NCBI GenBank assembly: GCA_034008185.1
Contig: CM067081.1
Coordinates: 23,001,821-23,065,820, forward strand
Source of the DNA: Gorsachius magnificus
Taxonomy: Eukaryota; Chordata; Aves; Pelecaniformes; Ardeidae
Reading direction: 5' to 3'
DNA: 64,000 nt
A model generated the notes under the pieces. That model was given only the letters and a program-made list of their open reading frames with translations, was not told where the DNA came from and did not search any database. Shown here one piece after another: positions 24,627 to 36,765 of this stretch (positions are counted from its first letter, which is position 1; each line of letters begins with the position of its first letter). The position numbers and the translations under genes were made by a program.

Positions 24627-26910
24627 TCTCTTTCAAATGCTAATCATTAGGAAGCAACTTGAACTAAATACAATTAGAATTAAATAATGTGCACCTTTTA
24701 CTGAGGAATAATAACACTCAGTATCTTCTGCTATTTACACTTCCCGATAATCTGAGACATTAGTTTGGGGTCAGATGCTGGAGCCCCTCTGCACCTCTGA
24801 GCATCGCCGGTGCCATCGGGATGCGGCGCTGTGGCTGGGCACTTGTTTTATAGCAGGTTTTGAAAAATGCAATGCTTTGCTTGGGTGCAAAGCCTTTCCA
24901 GGGCAGAGAGGGCTCCGCTCTCACTTCCTGCCCAGCGCCAGGGCAGCCCACAGCTCCCAGGGCCTCACCCCTGGGTGCAGCGAAGCCGCCTGGCCGTGGC
25001 AGACCTTTGTGCGCCATAAAAGGGTGGACTTTGGCAAAATCCTGCCCTTGGACTTTCATGCACCTGCACCTGCTGACCTGGATAAGAAGATTTTCCAGGT
25101 TATGGTGCGTGTGAAACGAGCCGGGCATGGGGCTCTGCTGGAGGGTCACCCCGGGTTTTGGGGGACAGCTCTGAGAGGTGAGAGCCCAGTGAGGACACCC
25201 AGTCCCTGGCTTGGAAGAGCCCATCTCCTGTCCCGCTGACCTGCCCTGTGTGATATTCCTTCCCACCTGGGCAGCAGGAGCCAGGGCCCGTCCACAGGAC
25301 CGAAATCCCTGGCAAGCAGCAGGAGGAAGGGGGTTGCCTACGCCACGCCTGATACTCATGCGCAGTCATTTTGCTCCTGTAGATTTCTCTCTCCTGGATG
25401 TTTCTTTACCAGACAAGACCACACTATGTCACGTATCTAGCCCAAGCCAGATGTCCACCTGTGTAGTCAAGGGAGATGGTTAGGTACCTCCAGGGCGTTA
25501 TTAAACCTGATCTCTGATGCACTGTGCCTATCTCCCTTGCTTGTTCAGAGAGCTCGGATGACCAGCTTAGGGCTAAACACCTGCATTTTGCAAGACCGAA
25601 TCTAGTGAGATGAATCCTCTGCAACCATGGGCAACACTCCCTGACAACTATTTAGCCCCCTTTATACATACACTTGTATAAGAATAGAGCTAAGCCTAGC
25701 ACACAGCAGACCCAAACTAAACTAAGCGTTTCTTCCCACCCATCTCAGACCATTGCTACCTGTTGTATTCTCGACATAAATTCCTCCCCTTTGCAGAGCT
25801 TAGGAGCCACCTCTGAACCGTCCTGGCCACTCATCTAAAGGGTCAGCACAGAAAAGAGATGCTGGTGCTGCCCTGGACCTCTGCAGAGGAGCAAACCCTG
25901 CCCACCCTGAGAATCTGAAAGAGCTGAGGTTGGAGGGAGCTCCCTGTTTTCTTCCTCCCAGTTACCTGGGAGCTGGAAAGGTAAGCAGGGTCCTGGCTGG
26001 AGGAAAGGCCTCTGGGTGAACCCCGTGCTCCTCATCTGTTTGCATTGCTGAGAAGTGCTTCTTATCTTTTGGACTTTCAAACCACGGAGTTTAAAGAAAT
26101 ACTGGAGTGAAATTATTGCTGCTGAAGATTAAAGCACTATATTTAGGCTTCACTGTAACTTGAACAACAGATTATGAACTCTGAAGTATTTTTTACAAGA
26201 AGCCTCCCCCCATGAACAGTGAGCTAAAATACTCAGTTTTTTCCATTGACTTCAGCCAAGCACAGCACAGTTCTGGTTATATATTAGACCTAGGGAATCG
26301 TCTCAAACCTTGAATTAACCAGGAAAATACAGAGAGTCAGGGAAATCTGCCAGTGAGAATATCCTAGCTGCAAACTTCATAGTTTGCCTGCTGATATCCC
26401 TTGTTAGAAGGAGCCACTTGGCTTCAATCAGCATTCAGACTGGGGAGTTTGTTGGTTTCTGTTCCAGAAAGACCCCACAAAATTTCAGTCATGTGAGACC
26501 CACTGCCCAAGGTGAAGTGCCTGAGTGGAAATCTAGCTTTGAAGGGATTTAGTCCTGGGTCGCGGGCAAATATCTTGGGTAAAACAATGTGGATAAAGCC
26601 CTGCTGAGCCAGCTGACCTTGGGAGAGGCAGACAGGGTGGTTATCTGAACTTCAGTTATCTGAAGTCTCTTGTTTGAGGAGGAATTATGCCGTCCACCTC
26701 ACACCAGGAGAGGGGATGCCCCGACCACCCTAGGGCGCGTGACCCAGCGTCCAGTGTCACACCTCAGGAAGGCGAGTGACCCTCTTCTGGGGAACAAAGT
26801 GGTTTAGAAATTAAAAGCCCACATGATTCAGGCTGCATGGTTCATACACAGTCATGAAGGGGAAAAGCACACAGAGGAAAGAAAGCTGGAATAATTTTGG
26901 GGAGACACTG
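24627..26910. other. Non-coding DNA with GC-rich patch 24.76-25.35 kb
   Basis: After copy A the sequence is AT-rich to about 24750, then turns GC-rich until about 25350. The GC-rich part carries frames open on both strands (199 codons minus at 24760-25359, 154 codons plus at 24775-25239). Long frames on both strands are the usual effect of high GC, and neither shows a known domain. A CArG-box word is at 25014-25023. The remainder to 26910 is unremarkable. Confidence 0.5.
25014..25023. promoter_or_regulatory. CArG-box (SRF-type) word
   Basis: CCATAAAAGG is an exact CC(A/T)6GG serum response factor type site within GC-rich DNA. A single exact 10-base degenerate match is not rare at this scale, so binding is only a possibility. 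Confidence 0.25.
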
Positions 26911-27282
26911 AGTTGAGATCGTTTAGCCTGGAGAAAAGGAGGTGGAGGGGAGACCTTATCACCCTCTACAGCTGCCTGACAGGAGGCTGTAGTGAGGTGC
27001 GTGTTGGTCTCTTCTCCCAGGTAACGGGTGATAGGACGAGGGGAAATGGCCTCAAGTTGCACCAGGGCAGGTTTAGATTGGACATTAGGATGAAAGGGTT
27101 GCCAAGCACTGGAAGGGGCTGCCCAGGGAAGTGGTGGAGTCCCCATCCCTGGAGGTAATTAAAAGATGTGTGGATGTGGTGCTTAGGGCCATGGTTTAGT
27201 GGTGGGATGGCAGTGCTGGGTTAACAGTTGGACTTGATGATCTTAAAGGTCTTTTCCAACCTAAATGATTCTATGATTCTCT
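26911..27282 (+). mobile_element. CR1 LINE, 5'-truncated, plus orientation
   Basis: The copy is recognisable from the FSLEKRR-type block at 26915 (frame 26913-27158), through [25 protein letters not shown] and [11 protein letters not shown], to the 3' UTR and tail GATTCTATGATTCT at 27280. After LDIR about 14 bases that encode KNFFT in the other copies are missing, which shifts the frame. It belongs to the same subfamily as 3.1, 12.4 and 63.0 kb. Confidence 0.95.
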
Positions 27283-28361
27283 GAGATACAGTGGTGAGGC
27301 AGCATGACACCCCAGGCAGTCATGAGGTTTGCATGCCTCCAGCATTTTCCCAAACTTCTGATGACTGCTATGAAACACCAGGACAGGTATTTTGGTCACT
27401 TCTCTGATGACTTTTTATCAGTCATCTCTTAAAAGCCTGCTGGTTCATCAGTCCAGCACAGGAATTTGGAGCATCCCATACCTATCATCATCCCACCTCT
27501 CTGTAGCTATGCCCAGCAGAACAGCTTCCCCTTGGTGAGCCTGAACCTGGGACATGCAGTGGCTCCATCTAGATGGGCTTTTAAAAATTACCATGGTGAG
27601 TCCTTGGGCCCGGAGACCAAGTAGCATGTCTGGTCTGAGCCCATATAGCTAAACTCCCTGTCACATCTATACTGCCCACCGGGAATTGCAGAAGTGAAAA
27701 GCGTTCTGCAAGCTGAGTGGCTCCAGGATCACAATCTCCTATGCAGTGTAGTTGGGCAACAAGGTCCCCATCCAGAACCTCCTCCCCATGCCCAGCTCAG
27801 TCCTAGTCCTCACTTGGAAACCAGAAGTGGAAAAAAAGTCAACCATCCCTGTCTAATTAATTCTCCCCACTCAGGAAAAATAAAAAATACATCACTGATG
27901 ACTTAAGCTGAAGTTCCCAGTATTTCCAAAACAGCGGTGTACCTCCGCTTGTAGGCTTGATGGTCTCCTGTGTTGCCCTGCTGACAAAGAGTTAAGTAAA
28001 AAAACCCAAAAAACCCAGCAAACCAAAAGACTGAAGAACACTGAAGAATTATTCCTAATCCTCTTTTGCTTCACAATAAAAATTCTAACAAAGCCTTTTC
28101 ATACAAGCAGCAGTGAAAGAAACAGTATGGTATATTTACAATTAATTTTCAGCTTATGAAATCACCTCGCGAATGAAATGTGTGTCTGAGAGTCAAGAAG
28201 GGAGCAAAGATAACGCCAGCGAGGGGAGAGCTGATTTATATAGTGTCTGCTGGTTGCTTTTCATTTTCTGAACAGCAGGAGGAGATTAATGATATTGTCA
28301 CAACAACATTAATGATGCTGTAAAATCATAAGGACAAAGAGAGCCAGGATTTGATAAAAGT
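27283..28361. other. Unique non-coding DNA
   Basis: No gene or repeat is recognised. The last 150 bases before the duplicated block are AT-rich, with repeated TTAATGAT words (28286-28316). Confidence 0.5.
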
Positions 28362-28623
28362 GAGATTTACAGCTGCATCAGTCAATTTAATTATCGTTTA
28401 CTAGGCTTAGACTAAGCAGTAAGACTAATCTCCATTTAACATGTTTTACAGGGTCTGCAGGCGCTTTACAATCCTCCTCCATCCAGAAGTGTCAAATTAT
28501 GGCAATATTGATAAAAGAGTGGTGTAAATGGCTGTCTACTCAATCCCCGAACCAGTTAATATCTTTCTTTACTGCATTGTAAAAGCCTATTACTCTCAAG
28601 TTTTGGAGTGAAATTTGTGGACA
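28362..28623 (+). other. Duplicated non-coding block, copy B
   Basis: Direct, diverged copy of 24359-24626, with starts 4003 bases apart. Shared order of words: GAGA.TTTACAG, TTTAATTATC, GTAAGACTAATCT, ATTTAAC, TTACAGGGTC, CTTTACAATC.TCCTC, AAGTGTCAAATTA, then CCAG.T.ATATCTTT, TACTGC and TAAAAGCCTAT. The middle is less alike and needs small gaps. Similarity seems to trail on weakly to about 28660 (GATAATGTTTAG against GCTAATCATTAG). Only 75 bases separate its end from a TATA box. Confidence 0.65.
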
Positions 28624-28697
28624 GTAATCTGAGTTGATAATGTTTAGAAAACAAGTTTGGAGAAGATAAAGATCCGCGTCCACCTGCCTGCACTCGC

Positions 28698-28726
28698 TAT
28701 AAAAGGCGGCGCTGGCTGCCTTCGCA
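28698..28726 (+). promoter_or_regulatory. Possible TATA core promoter
   Basis: TATAAAAGG at 28698-28706 is an optimal TATA box with G-rich flanking. The sequence turns CpG- and GC-rich immediately downstream (to about 28800). A pyrimidine-flanked CA at 28725-28726 lies 28 bases from the first T, the normal TATA-to-start spacing. It follows copy B of the duplicated block. There is no recognisable gene after it: an ATG at 28822 opens a 106-codon frame with no known domain, and AATAAA occurs at 29098. It could drive a short non-coding RNA or be chance. Confidence 0.3.
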
Positions 28727-29190
28727 CCAGCTCGGCTGCCTGCCCTCCCGCCCCGCCAGACCTGCCCCCGCCGGGGCTGCTCCCCCACTGCCTCTCCCCT
28801 GGGAAGGAGCTTCTACACCACATGGAGGAGAAGCAGACCCAAGCAACGTCAGGGCTTGGCACGTTTTTTAGCATGGGTTGCTCTGCAGCCCAGGATGATG
28901 GGGCCCCACGGCCCGTGGGGAGCACTGGTTCTCCCCAGCATCACTTTTCGACCGATCCCTGGGGCGGAGTGGGATCAGGTGCAGGGGCTGGTGGTGGCCC
29001 CATGGGCTCTGATCTGCTGGTGCCCCTGCTCGCATGGGAACGGGAACTGCACCACCAAACCCCATGCAGAGTCTTACCTCTATGTCCCAGAGCAGCGAAT
29101 AAACATGGGGATCAAGTAATTGGAAGCCAAATGATTACCTAAGTATAGGATATTTGTCCTTATTAGCTCATACAAACCTAGGATAGATTA
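28727..29190. other. GC-rich non-coding stretch after the TATA box
   Basis: The first 70-80 bases are CpG-rich; the rest is GC-rich without CpG clustering. Overlapping frames (161 codons at 28657-29142, 87 at 28856-29119) are open mainly because of composition. The AATAAA at 29098 would cut the first frame before its stop, arguing against a protein product. Confidence 0.45.
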
Positions 29191-29455
29191 TATAGAATCA
29201 TGGAATCATTTAGGTTGGAAAAGACCTTTAAGATCATCAAGTCCAACCATTAACCTAACACTGCCATCCCACCACTAAACCATGTCCCTAAGCACCACAT
29301 CCATACATCTTTCAAATACCTCCAGGGATGGGGACTCCACCACTTCCCTGGGCAGCCCATTCCAATGCCTGACAACCCTTTCAGTGAAGAAATTTTTCCT
29401 AATGTCCAACCTAAACCTGCCCTGGCAAAACTTGAAGCCATTTCCCCTCATCCTA
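29191..29455 (-). mobile_element. CR1 LINE 3' end, minus orientation
   Basis: The stretch begins with the inverted tail (TATAGAATCATGGAATCA) and runs through the 3' UTR and the reverse complement of the coding end. On the minus strand the frame gives [18 protein letters not shown] frameshifted text, and CCCAGGGAAGTGGTGGAGTC marks the [10 protein letters not shown] block. It ends around 29455, inside the block that encodes DRTRGN in longer copies. TAGATTATA before it and CTAGATATAT after it may be remnants of a target duplication. Confidence 0.95.
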
Positions 29456-32400
29456 GATATATGTTAATTTCCCATGTGCTGTTCTTAAAAAAACAAATCC
29501 CATGGGTACTTCGGGTCACTAGGCTTGATTTTTGACTCTCCATGACTTTGCGGAGTTACTTGCACTTCTACAAAGAGGGTGGAAAGCCCAACCACCTCCA
29601 CCTGACAGGCTGTCTCATGGCTGCCAAGCCCTACTTTTCCACAGAAGTATCTTTCTTTGAGCTATAGAGAAGCAAGCTTCTGGCACCAGGAACAGAGGAG
29701 AAACACTTAAACTTGCACTTTTTTCAATCTTTCATTTTCAATGAGACTGAAGAAAGCATAACTCACAAAACAGACAGCAGCTCCCCATAAACTGCACCCT
29801 TAAAGGCTGGGGGCATCACTTGTTTGCCCAACAGTTGCTAGACACTTGGTAGCTTGAAAAAATCTAAATCTTTCCTAATGAGATCAGATTGTCTTTCCCT
29901 GCTCTCCAAGCAGAGGAACATCAGTCTCTCTCTGGCCAGGTATGGCTGGCAGTGAAGAAATGGATTTTCCTGATTTACTGCAGGCTCTGGCTCTGAGAAG
30001 TTGGTGGTGGAAATTTAGATCTCTCTTTACCTCTCCTTATTTCATACTGTGCCTTTATTTAAGTGCTGTGGGCCAGCCTGCTGCTTTGAGCCATCCTTTC
30101 TGCTGGTCAAGCGGCTCTGAAGGCAATTTCTGAGATACTTTGGACTTGCTAACACATGTTACTGGGCATTTTTTGAGTGAGGAGTCAGGCTTCCTGGGAA
30201 ACAAACTTCAGGGCACAGGCACGCACTGTGTCACTGAAGGACAGTTGCTCTGTTCATGCATTGCTTAAAAAAGTCAACAAACACAGAATGACTGAGCCCA
30301 GTGTTTCTACAATATCTTATTTTTAGCTGTCTCAAAAAGTTTTTCTATTAATACTGAAATAATCCTCTGACATAAATCCTCTAACTAAAAATACTTCTCT
30401 TCCCAGGCAAGGAAAAGAGGCATACTTTTTTTTGGACAATTACCCAGAAAGTTTACAGCAAAAAATAGTAACAGAAGTCAACTCTTCTGACTTCTAGTTG
30501 TGCTTGAAACACAGTGCAGCCCTGCCTTATCGCCTGCTTTCTTTAGCTTGCTAACACATCCACTACCCTAAACCACGGCAGGTATAACGTGCTTCTGACA
30601 GCACTGAGCGGCCACAGTGCCCACCCAGCCTGGGAGTCAGTGTGCCTCGTGCAGGAGGTGCTGGTGGACATGCTCAGGAGAGACATCTCCTTCTGTAGAA
30701 CATGTACCACCCCAAGCCCTGGCTAAGACCAACCCCAGGACTTTCCTGGGGGATGGACTGTTAAGAAAATCAAACGTGTTAAAATCAGACACACTGTCCG
30801 TGACAGGCTTGGCCAGCTTCTCTCATGTAGCCCATGTTCCCAGCTGCTGCCTCCACTGGGCTCAGCTGGTGGGACACCACTGGTCAGCAGATCCCAGCCC
30901 AGAAGATCACATACAGGAGCAAGCTGGAGCTCTGCAACAACTGGAGGAGGGCCTTGTGCACCAGAGCTTTAAAAAATTGGGAAGCTGGCAATGCCATGGT
31001 GGTTCCCATTGACCTGACCCCACCAAGACAAATGATCCCCTCAGTGCTCCTATGTCCAGGGACTCTCTGAAGAAGGGTTTTCAGTCAAAGGGGTGGCTTG
31101 CCCTAAATCATCAACAGTCTCAAACTTTACTGCCCATTTCAAGGGATCTCCACAAAGCCTAAGGGAAGGGATGTAGAAATTGGTAGGAGTTTTGTCTAAA
31201 CAAAGTCTTCAGGATTGTGCCTCTGTCAATAAGTCCTGCAACGTGCTTGTTCGTGCAGGAAATGGGGAAAGAGTCAGTTTGGGATTCTTATCCATTGGAT
31301 CTTATCAGGGTGGTAAATCTGGTCTTTGATCTTTTGTCAACAACGCACAAAGTTGGAGGCAGCTGCCACCACCCTGCTCAGCGATGCAGTCATCAGGGTC
31401 TCATAAAACATTTATGAAACCCATCATAAACTGGCCCGATAAGGAGCAGGGCATTGGATTTCAGGAGTCAGCAGCTTCTTGGGGAAGATCTTCCCTCTAA
31501 CTCCACGGCTCCTTTGTTTAAATAGCAAACACAAGCCACCGATTGCACCCTGCCATAAAAGCTGGGAGCAGGGAATTTTCACCAGCCCTGGTGCCTGCTG
31601 AGTTTGCGTGGCAGGCACTGGCCTTCACCATTTGCCTTTCCCACTCGCCAGTCCTAGAGCAGGGGGGAGAAGAGGGGAGGAGGAGAGGAACTGAATAAAG
31701 TTATAACTGAAGAAGGAAAAAGTTATTTACAAATGGATGGTGGGACTGTTCCTAGAATAAGGAATAAACGGAAGTTTGAGCTGAACTATTTTTGGTCCTT
31801 TTATTCCCAGCCTTGACGAATTTTGTGAGATTGTCTGTGTTTGGTCCCATGGCTGAGCATAGGGTGGGAAATAATGAAACCCACCTTCTGTTCCTACTTT
31901 CCCCAGTTACTGCAACTCTGACTCTGGACAAATCACAGTCCCTGCCTCTTCCTTACTTTCTTTAAAAGGAAACTAAATTGCCCTGCCTTGTATGCTCTCT
32001 GTGCTTATGTTTTCTTTCCCAATTTTTTCCAAAAGACTAAATCACTAATAGAAAATTAGGTGCCTCCACTGTCCATCCAGAGACACCTAAGCCTCAAGGA
32101 TATGATCACACTGCAGTGCTGTGCAGTGATTTCTGCTTACTTCGGCAGCATGGAGCACCTCTCAGAAGCATGATGTCCACATTAGCACCATGTTCTTCCT
32201 GAGCTAGAATTTGAACAGCTGTACCACTCCAGGGACCACGATGATCACTTGTTGGGATATTTCTTGTTCTTTGGAACAAATTTTGGCCTGGGAGATGCAG
32301 TTGGAAAAGGAAACTCCTGCTCGGATCAGGTGTGTATGTATTGCAGTCTTGTTATTTACACAGAGGGTTCAAACCCTTGATTTTCTGAATGCACAGGGAG

Positions 32401-33020
32401 GGCAATTACAAAATATACCCTATGTTTGCCACTCAAAGCCACACTTCTGGTTAGCACCAAGATCAAATCTTTCTCCCTTTGGTGCCATGAAGTCACGTTT
32501 TTCATCCATATTCCAGCTATCTTCGGGATCTTTTCCCAGTAAAGACACAAAATAACACATGAAATATTAATTGGAACTCAGAAACACAAAATAATATCTG
32601 GTAAATCACCTGGCTTGTACTTTTCTTTTATTTGGTTGTGTTTTCTGTGATGATGTATTCACAAAGTTGGGGTGCAAACCACTACTGTTTCTGATATCTG
32701 ATTTTATAAAGAAGCTTAATTATTTCTTATAAGTAATTTAAATCATGTGGACTACACCCTATCATAACAAGATATACTTACAGCTCCATATTTATTTTAT
32801 CATGTAATCTCCAGGTGATAAGCAGCTGTGATGTTCTAACTGGTATTATTGCATTATTTACCAATCAAACTACTTAGAAGTTTGGTGGTGCGACCACATC
32901 TTCTCTACCTGTTAATTCAGTCTTGTTTCAGGTAATTTAAGTCACTAATAATAACAATTGTTCAGTACTAGCAAAAACCTGGTGTTGGAACAATTCCAAA
33001 CAAGAGAGATAGATACACAG

Positions 33021-33154
33021 ATACCTTAATTAGGTATTGTGTTATCAGTTGCTTATAGTAATAAAGCACTAATTCAGCCCCTGGTATAACCACAAAACAA
33101 CTGTAATAAATTTCAGATTTGGTAATAAAACACTACTATATACCTTGATTAGGT
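33021..33154. other. AT-rich element with two near-identical TAATTA-type words
   Basis: ATACCTTAATTAGGT (33021-33035) recurs as ATACCTTGATTAGGT (33140-33154), one base different and 119 bases apart. Each is an imperfect palindrome around a homeodomain-type TAATT/TGATT core. Between them, AATAAA-type words recur (AGTAATAAAGCAC, GGTAATAAAACAC). It looks like a local duplication or a cluster of homeodomain-type sites (inference). Confidence 0.45.
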
Positions 33155-33216
33155 GATAAAACAACAGTTACTTTTTAGAAATATATAAAAAAATACAGAA
33201 TGCTTCTAATCCTAAA

Positions 33217-33228
33217 TTTTTTTTTTTT
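33217..33228 (+). repeat. T12 homopolymer
   Basis: Uninterrupted run of 12 T. Confidence 0.9.
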
Positions 33229-34225
33229 GCATGCGACATCTTGGATAAAGGTTCCAGCGGTACCAGAGAGCTGCCTGTATTTTCCCATCAGTGAAGGCAA
33301 CCGAGTGAAGCGACTGATTGCGTTGGCTGGCCTGTGCCTCATGCCATTTGGGCGACCCAGTTCTCTTCCTTGCTCCATTGCAAGCGAACTCAGGACAGCA
33401 GAACCACTACTTGCCTCAGTCAGATGCAATTAGTCAGTTGATTGATCAACCGCTGTCACTTTGTAGCACATCTTAATTGTGTGAACTTGCTCTGGCCCTG
33501 TATCAGGCTATGTTATTGTACAGAACCAAAACAAGGTCTTTTAAATGTTCACACATTGCCTAACACCACTCAGAGGGATACAGGCAATGCACTTTGCCGC
33601 GTGGTAGTTTACAGAAAATGTGACAGCCATGGCATTTTGTGCACCCTGGTGCGAAGCCAGTGTCCAGCATCCTGCGTGGGTGGCCTTCTAGCAAGCCTCA
33701 GTGCTCTGAAGGTGACGCCAGGTCATGAAATTGCTGTTCCAGACTGGCTTTTGGATTCGAAAGAAGGGTTTGAATCAACTAAATTAATGAGGAGGACAGG
33801 AACCTCCTGCTCCAAACAGCTTGACTCCAACCAGGGGCTTCTACTGGGGATCTGTAGGATGTGGGACCACAACATCATCTTAACTTATCTGCATGAAAAA
33901 TCCTGTGTACCGTAGTGACAAGACATGCACAAAGAACTGCATGCAGAGCAAGATGTCCGGAAAACTTGATTTAAACAGGTACAAATTCCAGACCTCCTGC
34001 ATGTCTTCTGACCACAGGAGAAAGGGTGGTGCTGAGGCTGTGGTGCAGGGCCTGCGGAGGCGCCGGCCAGAGTGCTGTGCCCTGCGCCTGGAACAAAAGG
34101 GACCCTGCATGAGACTGCGCAGTGATGGCACGAGTGCTTTCTGCACCATGACCAAGCAGTTTTGGAAAACAAAAGTGCTGTCTGACTAAGCATCTACATG
34201 GGTCCTATAGATCAGAGGACCAGAC

Positions 34226-34500
34226 TCTGCTATTTGTTCTTCATTTCTCTGCTCTTTTCAGCTCTTCTCCCCCCTCCTTGTTCAAAGGAAACTGCTACCA
34301 AAGATAAACTTTATGCTCTCCTCTGTTTCTTCCACTCTCTTCCAGACTTTTCCACTTCTGTACTTCTCATTCTTGCTCTTCTGCTTCTCTTTGCAATCCT
34401 GCATCATCCTGGCAGGCCTTTGTCTCTGGTATAGTTTCTCCTACTTTCTGCCCTCACACCCTTCACAGCCTTACTTGCCTCTATCCTATCTTTCTACACC
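34226..34500 (+). repeat. Pyrimidine-rich tract
   Basis: The plus strand is dominated by C and T for about 275 bases, with repeated TTCTCTG, CTCTTC and TTCCACTT words. It is not a regular microsatellite. The bias explains the long open frame across it. Confidence 0.6.
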
Positions 34501-36765
34501 ATGGGCTACATTTAGGCTGCTTGCTCAAAGTGCCTCATTTAAGTGTTGCCATCAGCAGAGGAAGGAGGTAATCTCTGGCAGCCCTGGAGAGCAGTCGGGA
34601 TTGCTGGTCACCTTCTTGGCCTTAGCCACCATGGTGGTCACAATAACTAAGCTGGGTACGTACAGGGGAAACGTGAGTGCATCTCTGCGCGTTGTGTACT
34701 GGGGTGTGTACCTGCAGCGCTCCCTTCCCGGGGGCAGAGAAAAGCATATGCAGCATCCTGCGCTATCCCCCCCACTGAGAAAAGGTACCGCTGGCATCAC
34801 CTCCTCCGTGCAGATCTGTATCGAGGGGAGAGCAAGCCTGCTTCCTGCACACCCTCTGAAGTTCAGCACAGTATAGATCATCATCTGCTTTGCTACACAC
34901 CAGGAGGGACCCTGTGCCAAATCACTGTAAAAGCTAAAGGCAAATGGTTAAGGTACCTGGAACCAGCATGGTGTGTTGTCCCACCAAACCTTAGTCCAGG
35001 TGAGTTGGGGTTTACAAAGCTTCCAGGACTGGTTCATTTAAAAGCAGAATTTGAAGACATTTGCAGAAGACACAGAGCTCTCTGTTTAGACCAGCTCAAC
35101 GAGGACATGAAGGCCATTCTGTTCTGCCCTTGCACAGGATGAAGGTGAGGAGATGAGGAGTTAGTGGAAAAAAACAGAGATTTTTTTCACCAAGACTTCA
35201 CCTCTCTTTCCCATGGGGGTGAACGGGGAGTTTCCCCTCTGAAAGAAGTGTTGCTGGCCTTCAGGAAGACCCCAAAAAGACATCCCATGGAGAAGTGCAT
35301 GGCCATTGACTGCCCTCGGTGCATGCTAACGCCCTCTCTCCACTCATCAAGCAGCTCCATTTTCAAGATCTAAAGACAGCTTCAGTGGGGGAAAGTTTTA
35401 CACCCTTTCTGTCCCCGCTGGCCACATGCTTCCTTTTCTTAGGCACCAGAGAAGCCACAGAGCTGGAGAGATGCTTGTTCTTGCATTCATGAAACAGCTC
35501 TTAATTTCCCTAAATTGTTCTTTCCTGGGTACACGGTGCCTTCATATCTTATTGACTGCAGTAAAATAAGCCTTTACTGAACATGTATATTTTATACCTT
35601 AAGGATGACTGCCTGTGATGTAGTTGGTAAAATGGAGAGGAACTACACAAGAATTATGTTCATTATCCCTAATGAGTAAAATTTGCTTACTGCAAACTCC
35701 TGAGTAATGCTGAAGAAGATTACGGATAAATGCAACCAAAGTGATTCAGCCCCCAAAGTTTCAAAGGTTTTTGGAGTATGCACCCAGACAGCTGGCCGTA
35801 ACTGATGAAAAGGCTTTTGTCAATAGTGCGTACCCTTCTTTGTACCAGTTAGTGCCAAGCGATTTCATAGCACACAGAATTGGCATTTCTGCAAAACGTC
35901 GGGATTTGAACTGGTGAGACAGCAGGGGAGGCTCAACATTGCACTGCTGTTTCGCACATGCAAAAAAAATCAATAGAGCCCTTTCCTGGTCTCATGAAAA
36001 AGTCACACCTTTCTGTGTTTCATAGAAAGAAGGATTATGGTAGATAGCATCCTGATTGCAGCACACACTTTTCTGCAAGGGCTCAGCCTCGTGGAACCAG
36101 ACAAACCCCTTTGATCAGCTCTGGCCCCACCAAAGCGTGAACTCCAGCCAGGATCAGGCACTATGCAACCCCCTATGCTCTCTGGAAGCTTCTGCAGGGA
36201 TTTAATTAACTCGCCCAGAAAGCGAATCTGCCTGGTCTAACTGACAGGCCTCGCTGGTGTCAATACCAGGTTTGCTCTCTGTTACTACACACTCATGCTT
36301 ACCCACAGCTCTGGGCCTTATGTAGGCAGCACGTAAGGCAGTGGCCCATAAAATCTGGATGTATGGAGATATGACAAAACTGGCTGAAACTTTACTGGGG
36401 TGGGATGGATTAGGATGGTGAGATGGTGGGCAATAAACATCCTTCCATTTACTAACACCTTCTAGGTTAATGTAAAAGAATAAATCTCTCAGCCTGAACA
36501 GCTTTGTTGCTAAGTCAGAGTAGGAGGACCATGCTCTTTCAGAAGGGCACAAACTCCTGTGTCGGAGATAGCTATCTCTGCTCCCTCCTTTTGACACCAT
36601 GGAGATGCCTTCCTAGGTAGCATGGCTGGTGCCCTTTCTTAGAATTGGTGCAGACGATTACCAGGTTCTGGTACTGAGAAGAAGACATCATCTTTATTTA
36701 TGTCCTCTTGGGAACACGTTCCAAAGAGGAGCTTCCCTGAGTGACTGCATGGTCACACACTTATC

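Larger units (their letters stand above)
29456..36765. other. Unique non-coding DNA, about 7.3 kb
   Basis: No gene or transposon was seen. Holds a pyrimidine-rich plus strand at 34226-34500, an AT-rich zone at about 32560-33180 with a repeated palindromic word, and a T12 run at 33217-33228. The 187-codon frame at 34313-34876 is open because of pyrimidine-rich low complexity (Leu/Ser/Phe-rich translation) and is not considered a gene. Confidence 0.5.

Noticed and set aside
24760..25359. 199-codon minus frame and 154-codon plus frame in the same interval
   Set aside because: Both strands are open because the stretch is GC-rich. Neither translation shows a recognisable motif.
34313..34876. 187-codon frame resembling a hydrophobic membrane protein at its start
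   Set aside because: The Leu/Phe/Ser-rich start is a direct product of the pyrimidine-rich tract; the rest has no pattern.
35053..35085. Word resembling the CR1 FADDTKL-coding stretch (ACATTTGCAGAAGACACAGA)
   Set aside because: Neighbouring CR1 blocks are absent; probably chance.
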